From assembly GCF_003966265.1 (NCBI RefSeq), contig NZ_RXNV01000010.1, positions 86,822-150,821 of the forward strand: a stretch of DNA of 64,000 bases, given 5' to 3'. The notes beneath the pieces are model-generated. The model was not told where the DNA came from and made no database searches. It was given only the letters and a program-made list of their open reading frames with translations. The DNA is from Shewanella atlantica (GTDB lineage Bacteria > Pseudomonadota > Gammaproteobacteria > Enterobacterales > Shewanellaceae). Positions 16,896 through 26,585 of the stretch are shown here, piece after piece. Both the position numbers and the translations under genes were made by a program. Numbering within the stretch: the stretch's first letter is position 1; each line of letters starts with the position of its first letter.

Positions 16896-18971
16896 GTGAA
16901 TAGACTCGACCTTGTTCCCGTAACTGAGCTCAAAGGCGTTGCCAAGAAGATGGCCGAACGCTTGGCTAAGCTCGGCATTCATACGGTACAGGATCTGCTG
17001 TTTCACCTCCCCTTGCGTTACGAAGATCGCACTCAGATCTACCCCATAGCCTCACTTTACCCGGGCAGCTACGGTACAATCGAAGCCGTCATTCAATCCA
17101 GTCAGATAATTCAGGGCCGCAAGCGCATGCTGACCTGTACCGTGAGGGATGACACCGGCAGCCTCACGCTTAGGTTCTTCAACTTCTCTGTCGCACAAAA
17201 AAATGGCTTGGAGAATGGGTTAACCATTCGCGCCTATGGCGAAATCCGCCGTGGAAAGCATCAGGCGGAGATCATTCATCCCGAATATAAGTTGGTACAG
17301 ACCAGTAGCGATCTCGCCTTGAGTGATACACTCACGCCAGTCTATCCGACAACCGAAGGTCTCAAACAAGCCAGCTGGATAAAACTGACGGAGCAAGCCT
17401 TAACACTGCTTGAAGACGGTGGCTTACCGGAATTGATACCACCGGGACTTCAGCCTAATAATTTGAGTTTAAAGGAAGCCCTGCAGCTATTGCATCGGCC
17501 TCATACCGGCGTCGCCCTGTTTGAACTCGAACAAGGTACTCACCCGGCACAACAAAGGTTAATTCAAGAGGAGCTGCTGGCCCACAACCTGAGTATGTTG
17601 AAGCTGCGCCAGCGTAGTAATCGGGACAAAGCAGTCTTAATGCCTGCATCTGGTCAGCTACTCAATCCATTTTTGAAATCGCTTCCTTTTAAGCCTACCG
17701 GAGCCCAACAAAGAGTCGGAGCAGATATCTCGACGGATCTGGAGAAACCATTTCCAATGATGCGCCTCGTTCAGGGCGATGTTGGTTCGGGAAAAACCTT
17801 AGTAGCAGCATTAGCCGCACTGCAGGCGATCGAAAATGGCTATCAGGTCGCCATGATGGCACCAACCGAGCTTCTTGCGGAGCAACATGCAGAGAACTTT
17901 ACTCAGTGGTTTGAACCCCTGGGGCTAAAAGTTGGCTGGTTAGCTGGTAAATTAAAAGGTAAAGCCAGAACACAATCTCTGATGGATATTGAGAGTGGTG
18001 AAGCCAATATGGTGATAGGTACTCACGCCATCTTTCAGGATAAGGTCGCCTTTAACAAACTGGCACTGATCATCATAGATGAACAACACAGGTTTGGCGT
18101 GCATCAACGTTTGGGCCTAAGGGAGAAAGGGATAGCTCAAGGCTTTCATCCCCATCAGTTGATCATGACCGCAACGCCCATTCCACGCACATTGGCGATG
18201 ACGGCATATGCAGACTTAGATACTTCGGTAATCGATGAACTCCCACCCGGACGAACGCCGGTTGCTACCGTGGCCGTATCCGACTCGAGACGCAACGAAG
18301 TGATCGAACGGGTCAGGCAGGCCGCAATTAACGATGGCAGACAGGCCTATTGGGTCTGCACCTTAATCGAAGAGTCTGAGGTGCTCGAATGTCAGGCGGC
18401 TGAAGATACCGCCGAAGAGCTCAGACTCATGCTCACTGAGCTCAAGGTTGGTCTGGTTCATGGCCGCATGAAGTCTGCCGAGAAGCAAGCCATTATGGCC
18501 GAGTTCAAGGCCGGAAACCTGAATCTGTTAGTCGCCACCACAGTCATCGAAGTGGGCGTCGATGTGCCTAATGCCAGCTTAATGATCATCGAAAACCCTG
18601 AGCGATTAGGTTTAGCCCAACTGCACCAGCTTAGAGGCCGTGTTGGTCGAGGCGCGGTGGCGAGCCACTGTGTGCTTATGTATAAAGCCCCACTCTCGCC
18701 CAGTGCCACCAAAAGACTGGGTGTGCTGAGAGACAGCAACGATGGCTTTATCATCGCCCAAAAAGATCTTGAGATCAGAGGTCCCGGTGAGGTGCTTGGC
18801 ACTAAGCAAACTGGAATTGCCGATATGAAAATCGCCGATCTCATCAGAGATCAGGCCCTGATTCCTCATATTCAAAAGCTTGCAGTTCATCTCATGCAAC
18901 AGGCGCCGGACAATGTCGACAGTATTGTGCAGCGCTGGTTAGGCGACCGAGAGCAGTTTGTGCAGGCATAG
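16896..18971 (+). CDS. recG: ATP-dependent DNA helicase RecG
   Basis: A 691-residue branch-migration helicase that remodels stalled forks and Holliday junctions. It has an N-terminal wedge/OB domain (about 1-160), Walker A GDVGSGKT near residue 290, the DExH box DEQHRFG near 395, motif TATPIPRTLAMT near 425 and the C-terminal motif HQLRGRVGRG near 575. The start is GTG at 16896 (MNRLDLVPV). Length is that of the family. Confidence 0.97.
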   Translation: MNRLDLVPVTELKGVAKKMAERLAKLGIHTVQDLLFHLPLRYEDRTQIYPIASLYPGSYGTIEAVIQSSQIIQGRKRMLTCTVRDDTGSLTLRFFNFSVAQKNGLENGLTIRAYGEIRRGKHQAEIIHPEYKLVQTSSDLALSDTLTPVYPTTEGLKQASWIKLTEQALTLLEDGGLPELIPPGLQPNNLSLKEALQLLHRPHTGVALFELEQGTHPAQQRLIQEELLAHNLSMLKLRQRSNRDKAVLMPASGQLLNPFLKSLPFKPTGAQQRVGADISTDLEKPFPMMRLVQGDVGSGKTLVAALAALQAIENGYQVAMMAPTELLAEQHAENFTQWFEPLGLKVGWLAGKLKGKARTQSLMDIESGEANMVIGTHAIFQDKVAFNKLALIIIDEQHRFGVHQRLGLREKGIAQGFHPHQLIMTATPIPRTLAMTAYADLDTSVIDELPPGRTPVATVAVSDSRRNEVIERVRQAAINDGRQAYWVCTLIEESEVLECQAAEDTAEELRLMLTELKVGLVHGRMKSAEKQAIMAEFKAGNLNLLVATTVIEVGVDVPNASLMIIENPERLGLAQLHQLRGRVGRGAVASHCVLMYKAPLSPSATKRLGVLRDSNDGFIIAQKDLEIRGPGEVLGTKQTGIADMKIADLIRDQALIPHIQKLAVHLMQQAPDNVDSIVQRWLGDREQFVQA

Positions 18972-19156
18972 CGCTACCGCCATGTTAAATAATCGCTGCT
19001 TAATACACACTTTCAGATTAATTATTTTTTATTTCAGCTGACTTCTCTAGACAAGACCGCTGAATTTTGCAGAATGGAGTGATACCTTCTTTTCTCTTTG
19101 GTATAAGCCTGAAAATAGGCCCTCCGTAACCGAGTCGAGCTTTCAAAGGATGTTAA

Positions 19157-20026
19157 ATGCAAGTTAGTCAAGAAGATAGAATAGCACCGCAAGAAAAGTC
19201 AGCCGGTGCCAATACCATAGCAATAGTGGCCCTTGCCGTTGTGGTACTCATCTCCGGTGGAGCTTATTACTATTTCAGTGATACCGAGGAGCCGCAGCCA
19301 CAGGAGAGAGCCGCCGTTGAAATACCCGACGCGCTCCCCGAAGAGCCTATCGTCACCATTGCCGATATCCCGGAGCCTGAGATAGAGCCCGTTGTCGAGC
19401 CGGAAATCGCAGTGGTTGAGACCCCTCAGCCAGAAATTGAACCTCTGCCGACGCTGGAAGAGAGTGACGGCTTTGTTCATGACAAGACGGTCGTGATGGC
19501 CGACGGTATGGCGATCGAGCCCATGCTGGTCGAAAAAGATCTCGTGAGACACTTTGTTGTATTTGTCGATAATCTGGCGCAGGGAGAACTCGCTCGCAAG
19601 GTCAGTCCGCTCAAGGGACCGGACAGAGTCTTTACCGTCTCAGATATCACCAACAAAACGTACCTTAATCCGGATAGCTACCACAGATATGATCTTTACG
19701 CCGATTTTGTTGCCAACTTAAATGAGGAGCAACTTGCTGCCACCTATAAAGAACTCACCCCGCTGTTATCTGAGGCATTCGAGGAATTAGGTTATGGTGA
19801 AATGAGCTTTAATGAGCGCATGCTAGAGGCCATAGACGTCATGCTGGCGGCACCGATTATTGAACAACCCATAGAGCTCGATGGTGTCAGCGTTAATTAT
19901 CAATTTGTCGACCCTCAACTTGAAGCCCTGCCTAATGCACAAAAGTTATTAGTCAGAATGGGGCCTGAAAATAGCAAGAAGGTGAAGGCAGCCCTTCGTA
20001 GACTAAAGAAACACTTAGCTGATTAA
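19157..20026 (+). CDS. DUF3014 membrane-anchored periplasmic protein
   Basis: A 289-residue protein with one N-terminal transmembrane helix (TIAIVALAVVVLISGGAYYYF, about 20-40) and a Glu/Pro-rich linker with repeated PEIEP-like segments (about 45-105) that could span periplasm. The conserved C-terminal domain (LVRHFVVFVDNLAQGELARK onward) matches what I recall of DUF3014. The function is unknown. It is preceded by AAAGGA and followed by a strong hairpin. Confidence 0.7.
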   Translation: MQVSQEDRIAPQEKSAGANTIAIVALAVVVLISGGAYYYFSDTEEPQPQERAAVEIPDALPEEPIVTIADIPEPEIEPVVEPEIAVVETPQPEIEPLPTLEESDGFVHDKTVVMADGMAIEPMLVEKDLVRHFVVFVDNLAQGELARKVSPLKGPDRVFTVSDITNKTYLNPDSYHRYDLYADFVANLNEEQLAATYKELTPLLSEAFEELGYGEMSFNERMLEAIDVMLAAPIIEQPIELDGVSVNYQFVDPQLEALPNAQKLLVRMGPENSKKVKAALRRLKKHLAD

Positions 20027-20050
20027 TAGAGTTAAGCTCACCCGCCTCAA

Positions 20051-20082
20051 TTTAACCTGCAGTGTACCTACTGCAGGTTAAA
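20051..20082. terminator. Bidirectional-type hairpin after DUF3014 gene
   Basis: TTTAACCTGCAGT and ACTGCAGGTTAAA form a 13-base perfect inverted repeat with a 6-base loop, ending the gene before the repeat region. Confidence 0.8.
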
Positions 20083-20162
20083 AACCCCTTCTAAATCCTC
20101 TGCTCACCTCGATACAATATCACAACAGCTGTAACTCAAAACGCTTCATCATAAGTATTAAT

Positions 20163-20593
20163 CTGGTGTAGAATAAATCAGATATGGCAGTAGTTTTGCC
20201 TGTCTGAATATTTGAGCTTTTTCTACTTTTTATCGTTATGGACAACCCGGACTCAATAGTCATATCAGAGGCGTAGACCTGGTGCAGAATAAATCGGATA
20301 TGGCAGTCATCTCGCCAGTCTGAATAAAAGAGTTTTTCTAATTTTTCTCGTTATGGATAACCCGGACTTAATCGTTATATCCAAGGCGTAGACCTGGTGC
20401 AGAATAAATCGGATTTGGCAGTAGTCTTGCCAGTCTGAATATGAGAGTTTTCAAATTTATATCGTTACGGATAACCTAGGCTTAATCGTTATATCAAAGG
20501 CGTAGATCTGGTGCAGAATATGAGAGTTTTTCATATTTATATCGTTATGGATAACCTAGGCTTAATCGTCATATCAGAGGCAAAGCGGTGCAG
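20163..20593 (+). repeat. Tandem direct repeats (~115 bp) ending in the APE start codon
   Basis: Units begin CTGGTGYAGAATA at 20163, 20279, 20394 and 20508 (spacing 116, 115, 114); the fourth is shortened by an internal deletion. Shared blocks include GGCAGT, GCCAGTCTGAATA, ATCGTTAYGGATAACC and ATATCAGAGGCGTAGA. A fifth partial copy, GGTGCAG at 20587-20593, contains the GTG start codon of the first APE gene. Each unit therefore carries a copy of a Shine-Dalgarno-like AGAGG and a GTG CAG start; units 2 and 3 encode 13-codon reading frames (MQNKSD...), and unit 1 stops at once (GTG TAG). Confidence 0.8.
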
Positions 20594-21304
20594 TTAATAT
20601 TTTCAATTTGTTCTTGGGGAGCCTGGTCACCTCAATACCAACTAGCCAGCGACTGGCAGAATTGGCAAGAAACTGGATCAGACCATGATTCAGATCTGCC
20701 CGGCGCGCCTAAACTGGCACAGGTCCCAGCCATGCAACGCAGGCGTTATAGTGCTCTGACCAAGATGCAACTCGAAGCCGCTTTTCAATGCGATGCGCCG
20801 CAGCAATGTCGCACCATCTTCAGCTCCAGACATGGAGAGCTGAATCGCACCTTAGGCCTACTCGATAATGTCGTAAATCAGGAGGCACTCTCACCCACGG
20901 CATTTAGCCAGTCGGTCCATAATACCGCCAGTGGGATCTACAGCATACTCAAGGGAAACCGTGCCTCATCGACCTCGATTGCCGCAGGTTCTGAGACGCT
21001 TTATCAAGCCCTGGTAGAGGCTTACGCACAGCTTCACGAAGACCCCACTCCACTTCTGCTTGTTTTTGGTGATGAACCGGTCCCACAGGTTTATAGTCAA
21101 TTCACCGATGAGCCAGAACTGCCGCTCTCTATGGCCTTCGTATTGACGCTCGCAACACCTGAGCCTGGCCAGCCACAGCTCACCATAGGCAATATTACTT
21201 CGGCAGATGATGTGAGCTATGGAGAGATCCTCCATAGTCTGGCGACGAACCAACCTCTGAGTGGAACGCTATCTAAACACCATTGGCAGTTAAATTTTGG
21301 ATAA
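20588..21304 (+). CDS. APE beta-ketoacyl synthase-like chain-length factor
   Basis: A 238-residue protein resembling the short ketosynthase-like (Ketoacyl-synt_2, pfam13723) proteins that open aryl-polyene clusters. It lacks the catalytic Cys motif of the two full ketosynthases downstream. In the E. coli system the counterpart (ApeC) pairs with a ketosynthase as chain-length factor. The start is GTG with AGAGG seven bases upstream; this start lies inside the last copy of the upstream tandem repeat. Its stop overlaps the next gene by 8 bases. Confidence 0.8.
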   Translation: MQLIFSICSWGAWSPQYQLASDWQNWQETGSDHDSDLPGAPKLAQVPAMQRRRYSALTKMQLEAAFQCDAPQQCRTIFSSRHGELNRTLGLLDNVVNQEALSPTAFSQSVHNTASGIYSILKGNRASSTSIAAGSETLYQALVEAYAQLHEDPTPLLLVFGDEPVPQVYSQFTDEPELPLSMAFVLTLATPEPGQPQLTIGNITSADDVSYGEILHSLATNQPLSGTLSKHHWQLNFG

Positions 21305-22088
21305 TACTCCGGCAAAGAGGCTCACCGGCATCGCTTATATTCCAAGGTGGTTAGGAGGCGTTAGCTGCTATATCGTCTTCGGGCTCGGCGGCCTGCTAAC
21401 CTCGCTAACCATCTTACCTCTTCTGCGGTTTTGGCCGGGAACGAAAGAGCAGAGAATTAGACGGGTACAAAAAGCCGTACATATTATGTTTAGAGGTTTC
21501 GTCCATATGCTTAGCTGGGCCGGAGTCATTAAACTTACCCCGGTTAACATGGCACGACTGAGCGAAGCGAGAGGCAAGGTGGTTGTCATGAATCATCCAA
21601 CCTTGGTCGATGTCGTAGTGCTGATAAGCTTAATGCCCAATGCCGGGTGCATAGTTAAACAGGGGATCTGGCGAAACCCTTTTATGCGCGGTGTTGTGGC
21701 CTGCGCAGGTTATATACCTAATCGGGGTGCAGAGTTACTTCTGTATGATTGTAAGGAAGTTTTAGACAGCGGGACTAACTTAATTATTTTCCCGGAAGGC
21801 ACACGCACAGTCCTTGGCTCTGTCATCAATGATTTTGCCCGCGGTGCTGCCAATATAGCACTAAGAACCAAGACAGATATTTTACCTGTCACTCTTCATA
21901 CCAATGCATCGGGCTTAACTAAGCAGGAAGCCTGGTATGAAATCCCCCGTCGCACCATTGGGATGCGTGTTGAAGTAGGCGAAACTATCGAGCACATCAG
22001 GTATGATACACAAGCCGGTGGCGATGCAAAAATGGCGCGTCTACTTACACGGGATCTCGAAGATCACTTTAAAAAAGAACTTGAATAA
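21297..22088 (+). CDS. APE lysophospholipid-type acyltransferase
   Basis: A 263-residue membrane-associated acyltransferase of the PlsC/LPLAT family. The NHPTLVD motif (HX4D-type active site) lies near residue 98, FPEGTRT near 165, and there are hydrophobic segments at 20-45 and 60-75. It starts at TTG at 21297, overlapping the previous stop. In APE clusters such enzymes are thought to attach the polyene or fatty acyl chains to the lipid anchor. Confidence 0.82.
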   Translation: MDNTPAKRLTGIAYIPRWLGGVSCYIVFGLGGLLTSLTILPLLRFWPGTKEQRIRRVQKAVHIMFRGFVHMLSWAGVIKLTPVNMARLSEARGKVVVMNHPTLVDVVVLISLMPNAGCIVKQGIWRNPFMRGVVACAGYIPNRGAELLLYDCKEVLDSGTNLIIFPEGTRTVLGSVINDFARGAANIALRTKTDILPVTLHTNASGLTKQEAWYEIPRRTIGMRVEVGETIEHIRYDTQAGGDAKMARLLTRDLEDHFKKELE

Positions 22089-22091
22089 ATT

Positions 22092-22346
22092 ATGAGCTTA
22101 CACAACGAAATAAAACAATTAATCATAGATTGCCTGGACCTCGAAGATGTCGGCATCGATGATATTGAAACTGATTCAGCGCTATTTGGAGAAGGCTTAG
22201 GGCTGGACTCAATCGATGCGCTGGAACTAGGCTTGGCAATTAAAAAGAGATTCGATGTAAAAATTGAAGCTAACTCTGAAGCTACTAAAGCACATTTTTA
22301 TAGTGTGGCCAGCTTAGCTAGCTTTATTGAATCGCAGCGAGCTTAG
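22092..22346 (+). CDS. APE acyl carrier protein 1
   Basis: An 84-residue acidic carrier protein with the phosphopantetheine site GLGLDSIDALELG (Ser near residue 38). It follows the acyltransferase by 3 bases and precedes a second ACP. It would carry the growing polyene or the aryl starter; it is a counterpart of ApeE or ApeF. Confidence 0.9.
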   Translation: MSLHNEIKQLIIDCLDLEDVGIDDIETDSALFGEGLGLDSIDALELGLAIKKRFDVKIEANSEATKAHFYSVASLASFIESQRA

Positions 22347-22354
22347 GAGAGATT

Positions 22355-22603
22355 ATGCAAAGTCGTGAACAAATTCTGGAAGCTTTGACTCAGATCTTAG
22401 TCGATGAGTTCGAAATCGAAGCCGAAGATATCACCCTTGAAGCGTCTCTCTATCAAGAGTTAGATCTGGACAGCATCGATGCCGTTGACTTAGTCATCAA
22501 GTTGCAGCAGATGACAGGAAAGAAAATAAAACCTGAAGAGTTTAAAGCCGTACGGACTGTCGATGATGTTGTTACCGCCATCGAAGGGCTGACTAAAGGC
22601 TGA
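22355..22603 (+). CDS. APE acyl carrier protein 2
   Basis: An 82-residue acidic carrier protein with ELDLDSIDAVDLV (Ser near residue 38). AGGAGA stands close before the ATG. Two consecutive ACPs are a hallmark of APE clusters. Its last base overlaps the next start (TGATG). Confidence 0.9.
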   Translation: MQSREQILEALTQILVDEFEIEAEDITLEASLYQELDLDSIDAVDLVIKLQQMTGKKIKPEEFKAVRTVDDVVTAIEGLTKG

Positions 22604-23151
22604 TGCGCTTATTTTTACAAATAGTCACTAGTCTCTTATTAATTGGCTATCCTTTAGCCGTTTATTTTGGACTCAACTATTTGCCGGCAGGCACCATAGC
22701 CATGGTACTTTGCTTGTTTTTAATTCTGCGGTTGCTGATACAAAAACAACAGGTCAAGTCGATGGTTCTGCCTCTGTTGGTCGGCATAGGATTGACTGCC
22801 GGAAGCTTTATCGCAAAGCGGCACGATTGGTTACTTTACTATCCGGTGGTGATTAACCTTAGTATGCTACTTTTGTTCGGCTATTCGCTTAAGTCGGGAC
22901 CGAGTATGATTGAACGACTCGCCAGGTTGAAAGAACCTGACCTTCCCGATGAAGCGATCCCTTACTTACAAAAAGTCACGCTCATCTGGTGTGGCTTATT
23001 TGTTTTCAATGGCGTCGTAGCCCTCTATACCGCCCGCTATTCCAGTTTGGAAATATGGACGCTGTATAACGGACTTATCGCCTATCTGCTCATAGGTTCG
23101 CTACTTGGTGGCGAGTGGTTGTATAGAACTATTTGGTTAAAAAAGTCATGA
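22603..23151 (+). CDS. APE cluster inner-membrane protein (COG4648-like)
   Basis: A 182-residue protein with about five to six transmembrane segments. A short hydrophobic protein at this spot, between the ACPs and the AMP ligase, is a usual APE component (COG4648 by recall). Its biochemical role is not known; it may serve membrane docking or lipid presentation. It is coupled to both neighbours by overlaps. Confidence 0.65.
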   Translation: MRLFLQIVTSLLLIGYPLAVYFGLNYLPAGTIAMVLCLFLILRLLIQKQQVKSMVLPLLVGIGLTAGSFIAKRHDWLLYYPVVINLSMLLLFGYSLKSGPSMIERLARLKEPDLPDEAIPYLQKVTLIWCGLFVFNGVVALYTARYSSLEIWTLYNGLIAYLLIGSLLGGEWLYRTIWLKKS

Positions 23152-24512
23152 CAGAGTTATTGAAATCTTGGTTATCCAAGGGGCCATCGAGCCAACAACT
23201 TATCAGCTTCAATCACCATGATATTGTCAACGGTGCAGCCTTCACGAGCCAGGTTGCCAATGTCCACCAGCAACTGAGCCAGTCACAAGCACAGCGTTGG
23301 CTGCTGGCATGCGAAAGTAGTGACCTGTTTGCAGTGGGATTGTGCGCCGCACTTCTTGCCGGAAAAGAGGTGGTTCTTCCATCAAACACTCAGACAGGCA
23401 CCTTGAGTGAGATAACCCATGAGTTCGATGGAGTCATTTCTGATCAGCCTCTTTGTGAAGGCAAAGCTTTCATCATGCTGAAGAAAGACCTCCATCAAAC
23501 CAATAACATTTGGCCGGAATGTGACAACTACGGAAAGCTCGTGCTCTTTACTTCAGGAAGTAGCGGTCACCCCAAGGCCGTATGCAAAACACTGGAGCAG
23601 TTAGACGCCGAAGTCAGCATCCTTGAGAACACCTTCGCCAAGCACCTTCCGCACTGCAGCGTGATATCGACCGTTTCTCATCAACACATCTATGGACTGC
23701 TGTTTAAGATCCTGTGGCCACTCGCTGCCAGCCGTCCATTTCTGAGCGATATTGTTGAATACCCGGAGACACTGACTTACTACACGAGTTTATTCCCCAA
23801 TCTTTGTTTGATCAGTAGCCCGGCTCAATTATCCCGCCTTCCGGAATCTTTGGATAATGAACGCCAATTAAGATCCCCAAGCCTGGTATTCAGCTCTGGG
23901 GGACCGCTTAATTTCGAGGCGGCCCAGGGTATCGCCCACTGTTATGGTCGACATCCCATCGAGGTATTCGGCAGTACAGAAACAGGCGGAATAGCCTACC
24001 GCAGACAGACTCAGCAAGATCAACCTTGGCGCGTTTTCGACAGCATTGAGATCGGGCAGGATGATAAAGATGGCGCATTGCTGCTTAAATCACCCTATCT
24101 TGAGAATGATGAATGGCTGAGATGCGAAGATAAAATCACTCTTCTCAAGCCTGGTGAGTTCCAGTTACAGGGGCGACTCGACCGGGTAGTAAAAATCGAA
24201 GAGAAACGTCTGTCACTGGTGCAGATGGAGGCTCTACTGGAGAGCCACCCACTGGTCAGTCAGGCGGCGCTACTTGTCTTAGAGCAGCCACGTACCCAAC
24301 TTGGCGCCGTCATAGAGTTATCTCAGCACGGCAAAGAGAAGTTAGATGCCGAAGGAAAGCTCAGCCTGAATAACCTTTTTAAGGCTCATCTGTTGACTCA
24401 GTTCGAACGCGTCACTCTGCCCAGGCGATGGCGATATCCTGAAACTGTTCCCGTAAATTCACAGGGAAAACGATTAGCCAATCAATTATCTGAGTTATTC
24501 GAACATGATTAA
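23148..24512 (+). CDS. APE aryl-acid adenylating ligase
   Basis: A 454-residue AMP-binding ligase; its ATG at 23148 overlaps the previous stop as ATGA, which favours it over TTG at 23133. The P-loop motif LVLFTSGSSGHPKAV lies near residue 130, and SSGGPL...EVFGSTETGGIAYR near 245-285. In the E. coli system the counterpart (ApeH) loads the 4-hydroxycinnamate-type starter onto an ACP. The starter would come from the lyase at 26586. Confidence 0.85.
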   Translation: MTELLKSWLSKGPSSQQLISFNHHDIVNGAAFTSQVANVHQQLSQSQAQRWLLACESSDLFAVGLCAALLAGKEVVLPSNTQTGTLSEITHEFDGVISDQPLCEGKAFIMLKKDLHQTNNIWPECDNYGKLVLFTSGSSGHPKAVCKTLEQLDAEVSILENTFAKHLPHCSVISTVSHQHIYGLLFKILWPLAASRPFLSDIVEYPETLTYYTSLFPNLCLISSPAQLSRLPESLDNERQLRSPSLVFSSGGPLNFEAAQGIAHCYGRHPIEVFGSTETGGIAYRRQTQQDQPWRVFDSIEIGQDDKDGALLLKSPYLENDEWLRCEDKITLLKPGEFQLQGRLDRVVKIEEKRLSLVQMEALLESHPLVSQAALLVLEQPRTQLGAVIELSQHGKEKLDAEGKLSLNNLFKAHLLTQFERVTLPRRWRYPETVPVNSQGKRLANQLSELFEHD

Positions 24513-24882
24513 ATCCAAGCTTCCCAGAGTCCTCTCGACAGACATTCAAGGCGAAGCCATAGAGTGGCGAATATTTATCGACGCTGGCCTGCCATTTTTT
24601 GACGGCCACTTTCCCGAACAAGCCGTACTGCCGGGCGTGACTCAGTTAGACTGGGCAATTCGTATGGGGTGTGAGCATTTCAATTATCCTGTTGATGTTG
24701 CCACCTTAGAGGTGCTTAAGTTTCAGCAGTTAATGCTGCCAAACTCTGAGGTAACCCTGAAAATCTCTCAAAACAGCAGTAAAACCAAATTGCTCTTTAG
24801 CTATTTTGATGATGAGAAGCGCTTCGCGTCGGGGCGGATCTTGCTTGCCTCCCCGACCGTTGCCGATACAGAGGTCAGCTGA
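24505..24882 (+). CDS. APE hotdog dehydratase (FabZ/ApeI-like)
   Basis: A 125-residue hotdog-fold protein with the dehydratase motif FFDGHFPEQAVLPGV (catalytic His near residue 36). It removes water from 3-hydroxyacyl-ACP to build the conjugated double bonds. The reading frame overlaps the ligase by 8 bases and the next gene by 1 base. Confidence 0.85.
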   Translation: MIKSKLPRVLSTDIQGEAIEWRIFIDAGLPFFDGHFPEQAVLPGVTQLDWAIRMGCEHFNYPVDVATLEVLKFQQLMLPNSEVTLKISQNSSKTKLLFSYFDDEKRFASGRILLASPTVADTEVS

Positions 24883-26585
24883 TGCAATTAGCATTGGTCA
24901 TTCCTAACTACAATCATCAGGCTGCGATCGAGAAGACCCTTGAATCACTGGCTGCACTCGATCTTCATTGTTATCTGGTAGACGATGGTAGCAATGATGA
25001 AACACGGCACCTGTTAATCTCTCTTGCCGATAAGTATTCATGGGTAACGCTATTACATCACCCATTTAACCGTGGCAAAGGGGCCGCAGTGACTACAGGT
25101 CTGCGAGCCGCCTATAAAGATGGCTATAGCCACGCACTACAGGTCGATGCCGATGGCCAGCATAACTTAGACGATATCCCGGCCATGCTAGCCAAGGCAG
25201 AGGCACATCCCGAAGCCTTGATATCCGGCCTGCCTCAATATGATGAATCGGTTCCTAAGAGTCGATTCTATGCACGCTATCTCACCCACTTCTGGGTGTG
25301 GGTTGAAACCTTAAGTTTCGATATTCAAGATTCCATGTGTGGCTTTCGTGTCTATCCTCTTGCCGCCACCGAAAAGCTATTCCTGAGTCAGGCCTTAGGC
25401 GAACGAATGGACTTCGATATTGAAGTTTTAGTTCGCCTGCACTGGGCTGGCACAGAGGTTATCCATCTACCTACGCAAGTGATCTATCCCGAAGATGGCA
25501 TCAGCCACTTTCAGGGGTTATGGGATAATCTGCGGATCTCAGGTATGCACACACGGCTGTTCTTCGGCATGCTAAAACGTTTGCCACAGAGGTTAATCAA
25601 GAGTAATCAAGATGACCACTGGTCCTCTATCACCGAACGCGGCAGTTATTGGGGAATAAAATTACTGGCTGCCAGCTATAAACTCGGCGGACACTGGCTA
25701 TGCCGTGCCATCATGTATCCCGTGATCTTCTATTTCTTCTTAACGGGTCGCAGCGCCAGAGATGCCTCGCTCACATTCTTGAAGCAGGTAAAAAACTATG
25801 ATCCGGAGCAGCCACAGCTACAAGGAAAAGTAGGCTGGCGTCAAAGCCTCAAACACTTCCTTGCCTTCGGTAACGCAGCCTTAGATCGCATCGATGCCTG
25901 GTGCGACCGCATTCAACTCAGCCAGGTTGATTTTCCCAATCGCGCCCTCCTGGCCGATCAGCTTGCTGCCGGTCAGGGGGCTGTCTTATTGGTCTCTCAC
26001 CTGGGGAACCTTGAGCTATGTCGCGCCATTTCCGTTCACCAGAAGCGAGTCAAAGTGAACGTCATGGTGTTAACGCAAAATGCCGAAAATTTTAATCGCG
26101 TCTTAAAACAGCTCAATCCGGATAGCTCGCTTAACCTTATTCAGGTCACCGACTTAGGTCCGACAACCTCAATGTTACTGCAACAGAAGATTGAAGATGG
26201 AGAGCTGGTCGTTATCGCAGGGGATAGAACCTCATCTAATACCCAAGGCCGGGTGATCTATGCCCCCTTCATGGGAAAACAGGCCCCCTTCCCTCAGGGA
26301 CCCTTTATTCTTGCGGGGTTACTCGACTGCCCCGTGTATTTAATGTTTTGTCTTCGTGAACAGGACCGCTACAGGGTCCACCTGGAAACATTCTCGAATA
26401 CACTGAAAGGCCCCAGAAAAGGTCGAATGCAAAGACTCGAAGACGCCGTTAATAACTACAGTTCACGGCTCGAATATTATGCGCGGCGTGAACCGCTGCA
26501 ATGGTTTAATTTTTTTGATTTTTGGCGTAAGGACAGCGAAATCCAGCGAACCAATTTTCACGGTAAAGACAGGACAGATAAATAG
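24882..26585 (+). CDS. APE bifunctional glycosyltransferase-acyltransferase
   Basis: A 567-residue fusion. Residues 1-230 form a GT-2 glycosyltransferase (LVIPNYNHQAAIEKTLESL, then VDADGQHN as the metal-binding DxD-like motif, and SMCGFRVYP). Residues 290-560 form an LpxL-type lysophospholipid acyltransferase (LLVSHLGNLELCR, AGDRTSSNTQGR, APFPQGPFILA). This fusion is typical of APE clusters and probably builds the glycolipid-like anchor at the inner membrane. Confidence 0.85.
   Translation: MQLALVIPNYNHQAAIEKTLESLAALDLHCYLVDDGSNDETRHLLISLADKYSWVTLLHHPFNRGKGAAVTTGLRAAYKDGYSHALQVDADGQHNLDDIPAMLAKAEAHPEALISGLPQYDESVPKSRFYARYLTHFWVWVETLSFDIQDSMCGFRVYPLAATEKLFLSQALGERMDFDIEVLVRLHWAGTEVIHLPTQVIYPEDGISHFQGLWDNLRISGMHTRLFFGMLKRLPQRLIKSNQDDHWSSITERGSYWGIKLLAASYKLGGHWLCRAIMYPVIFYFFLTGRSARDASLTFLKQVKNYDPEQPQLQGKVGWRQSLKHFLAFGNAALDRIDAWCDRIQLSQVDFPNRALLADQLAAGQGAVLLVSHLGNLELCRAISVHQKRVKVNVMVLTQNAENFNRVLKQLNPDSSLNLIQVTDLGPTTSMLLQQKIEDGELVVIAGDRTSSNTQGRVIYAPFMGKQAPFPQGPFILAGLLDCPVYLMFCLREQDRYRVHLETFSNTLKGPRKGRMQRLEDAVNNYSSRLEYYARREPLQWFNFFDFWRKDSEIQRTNFHGKDRTDK

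Noticed and set aside
20163..20593. Possible CRISPR array from regularly spaced repeats
   Set aside because: The whole ~115 base unit is repeated, including what would be spacers, and there are no cas genes.
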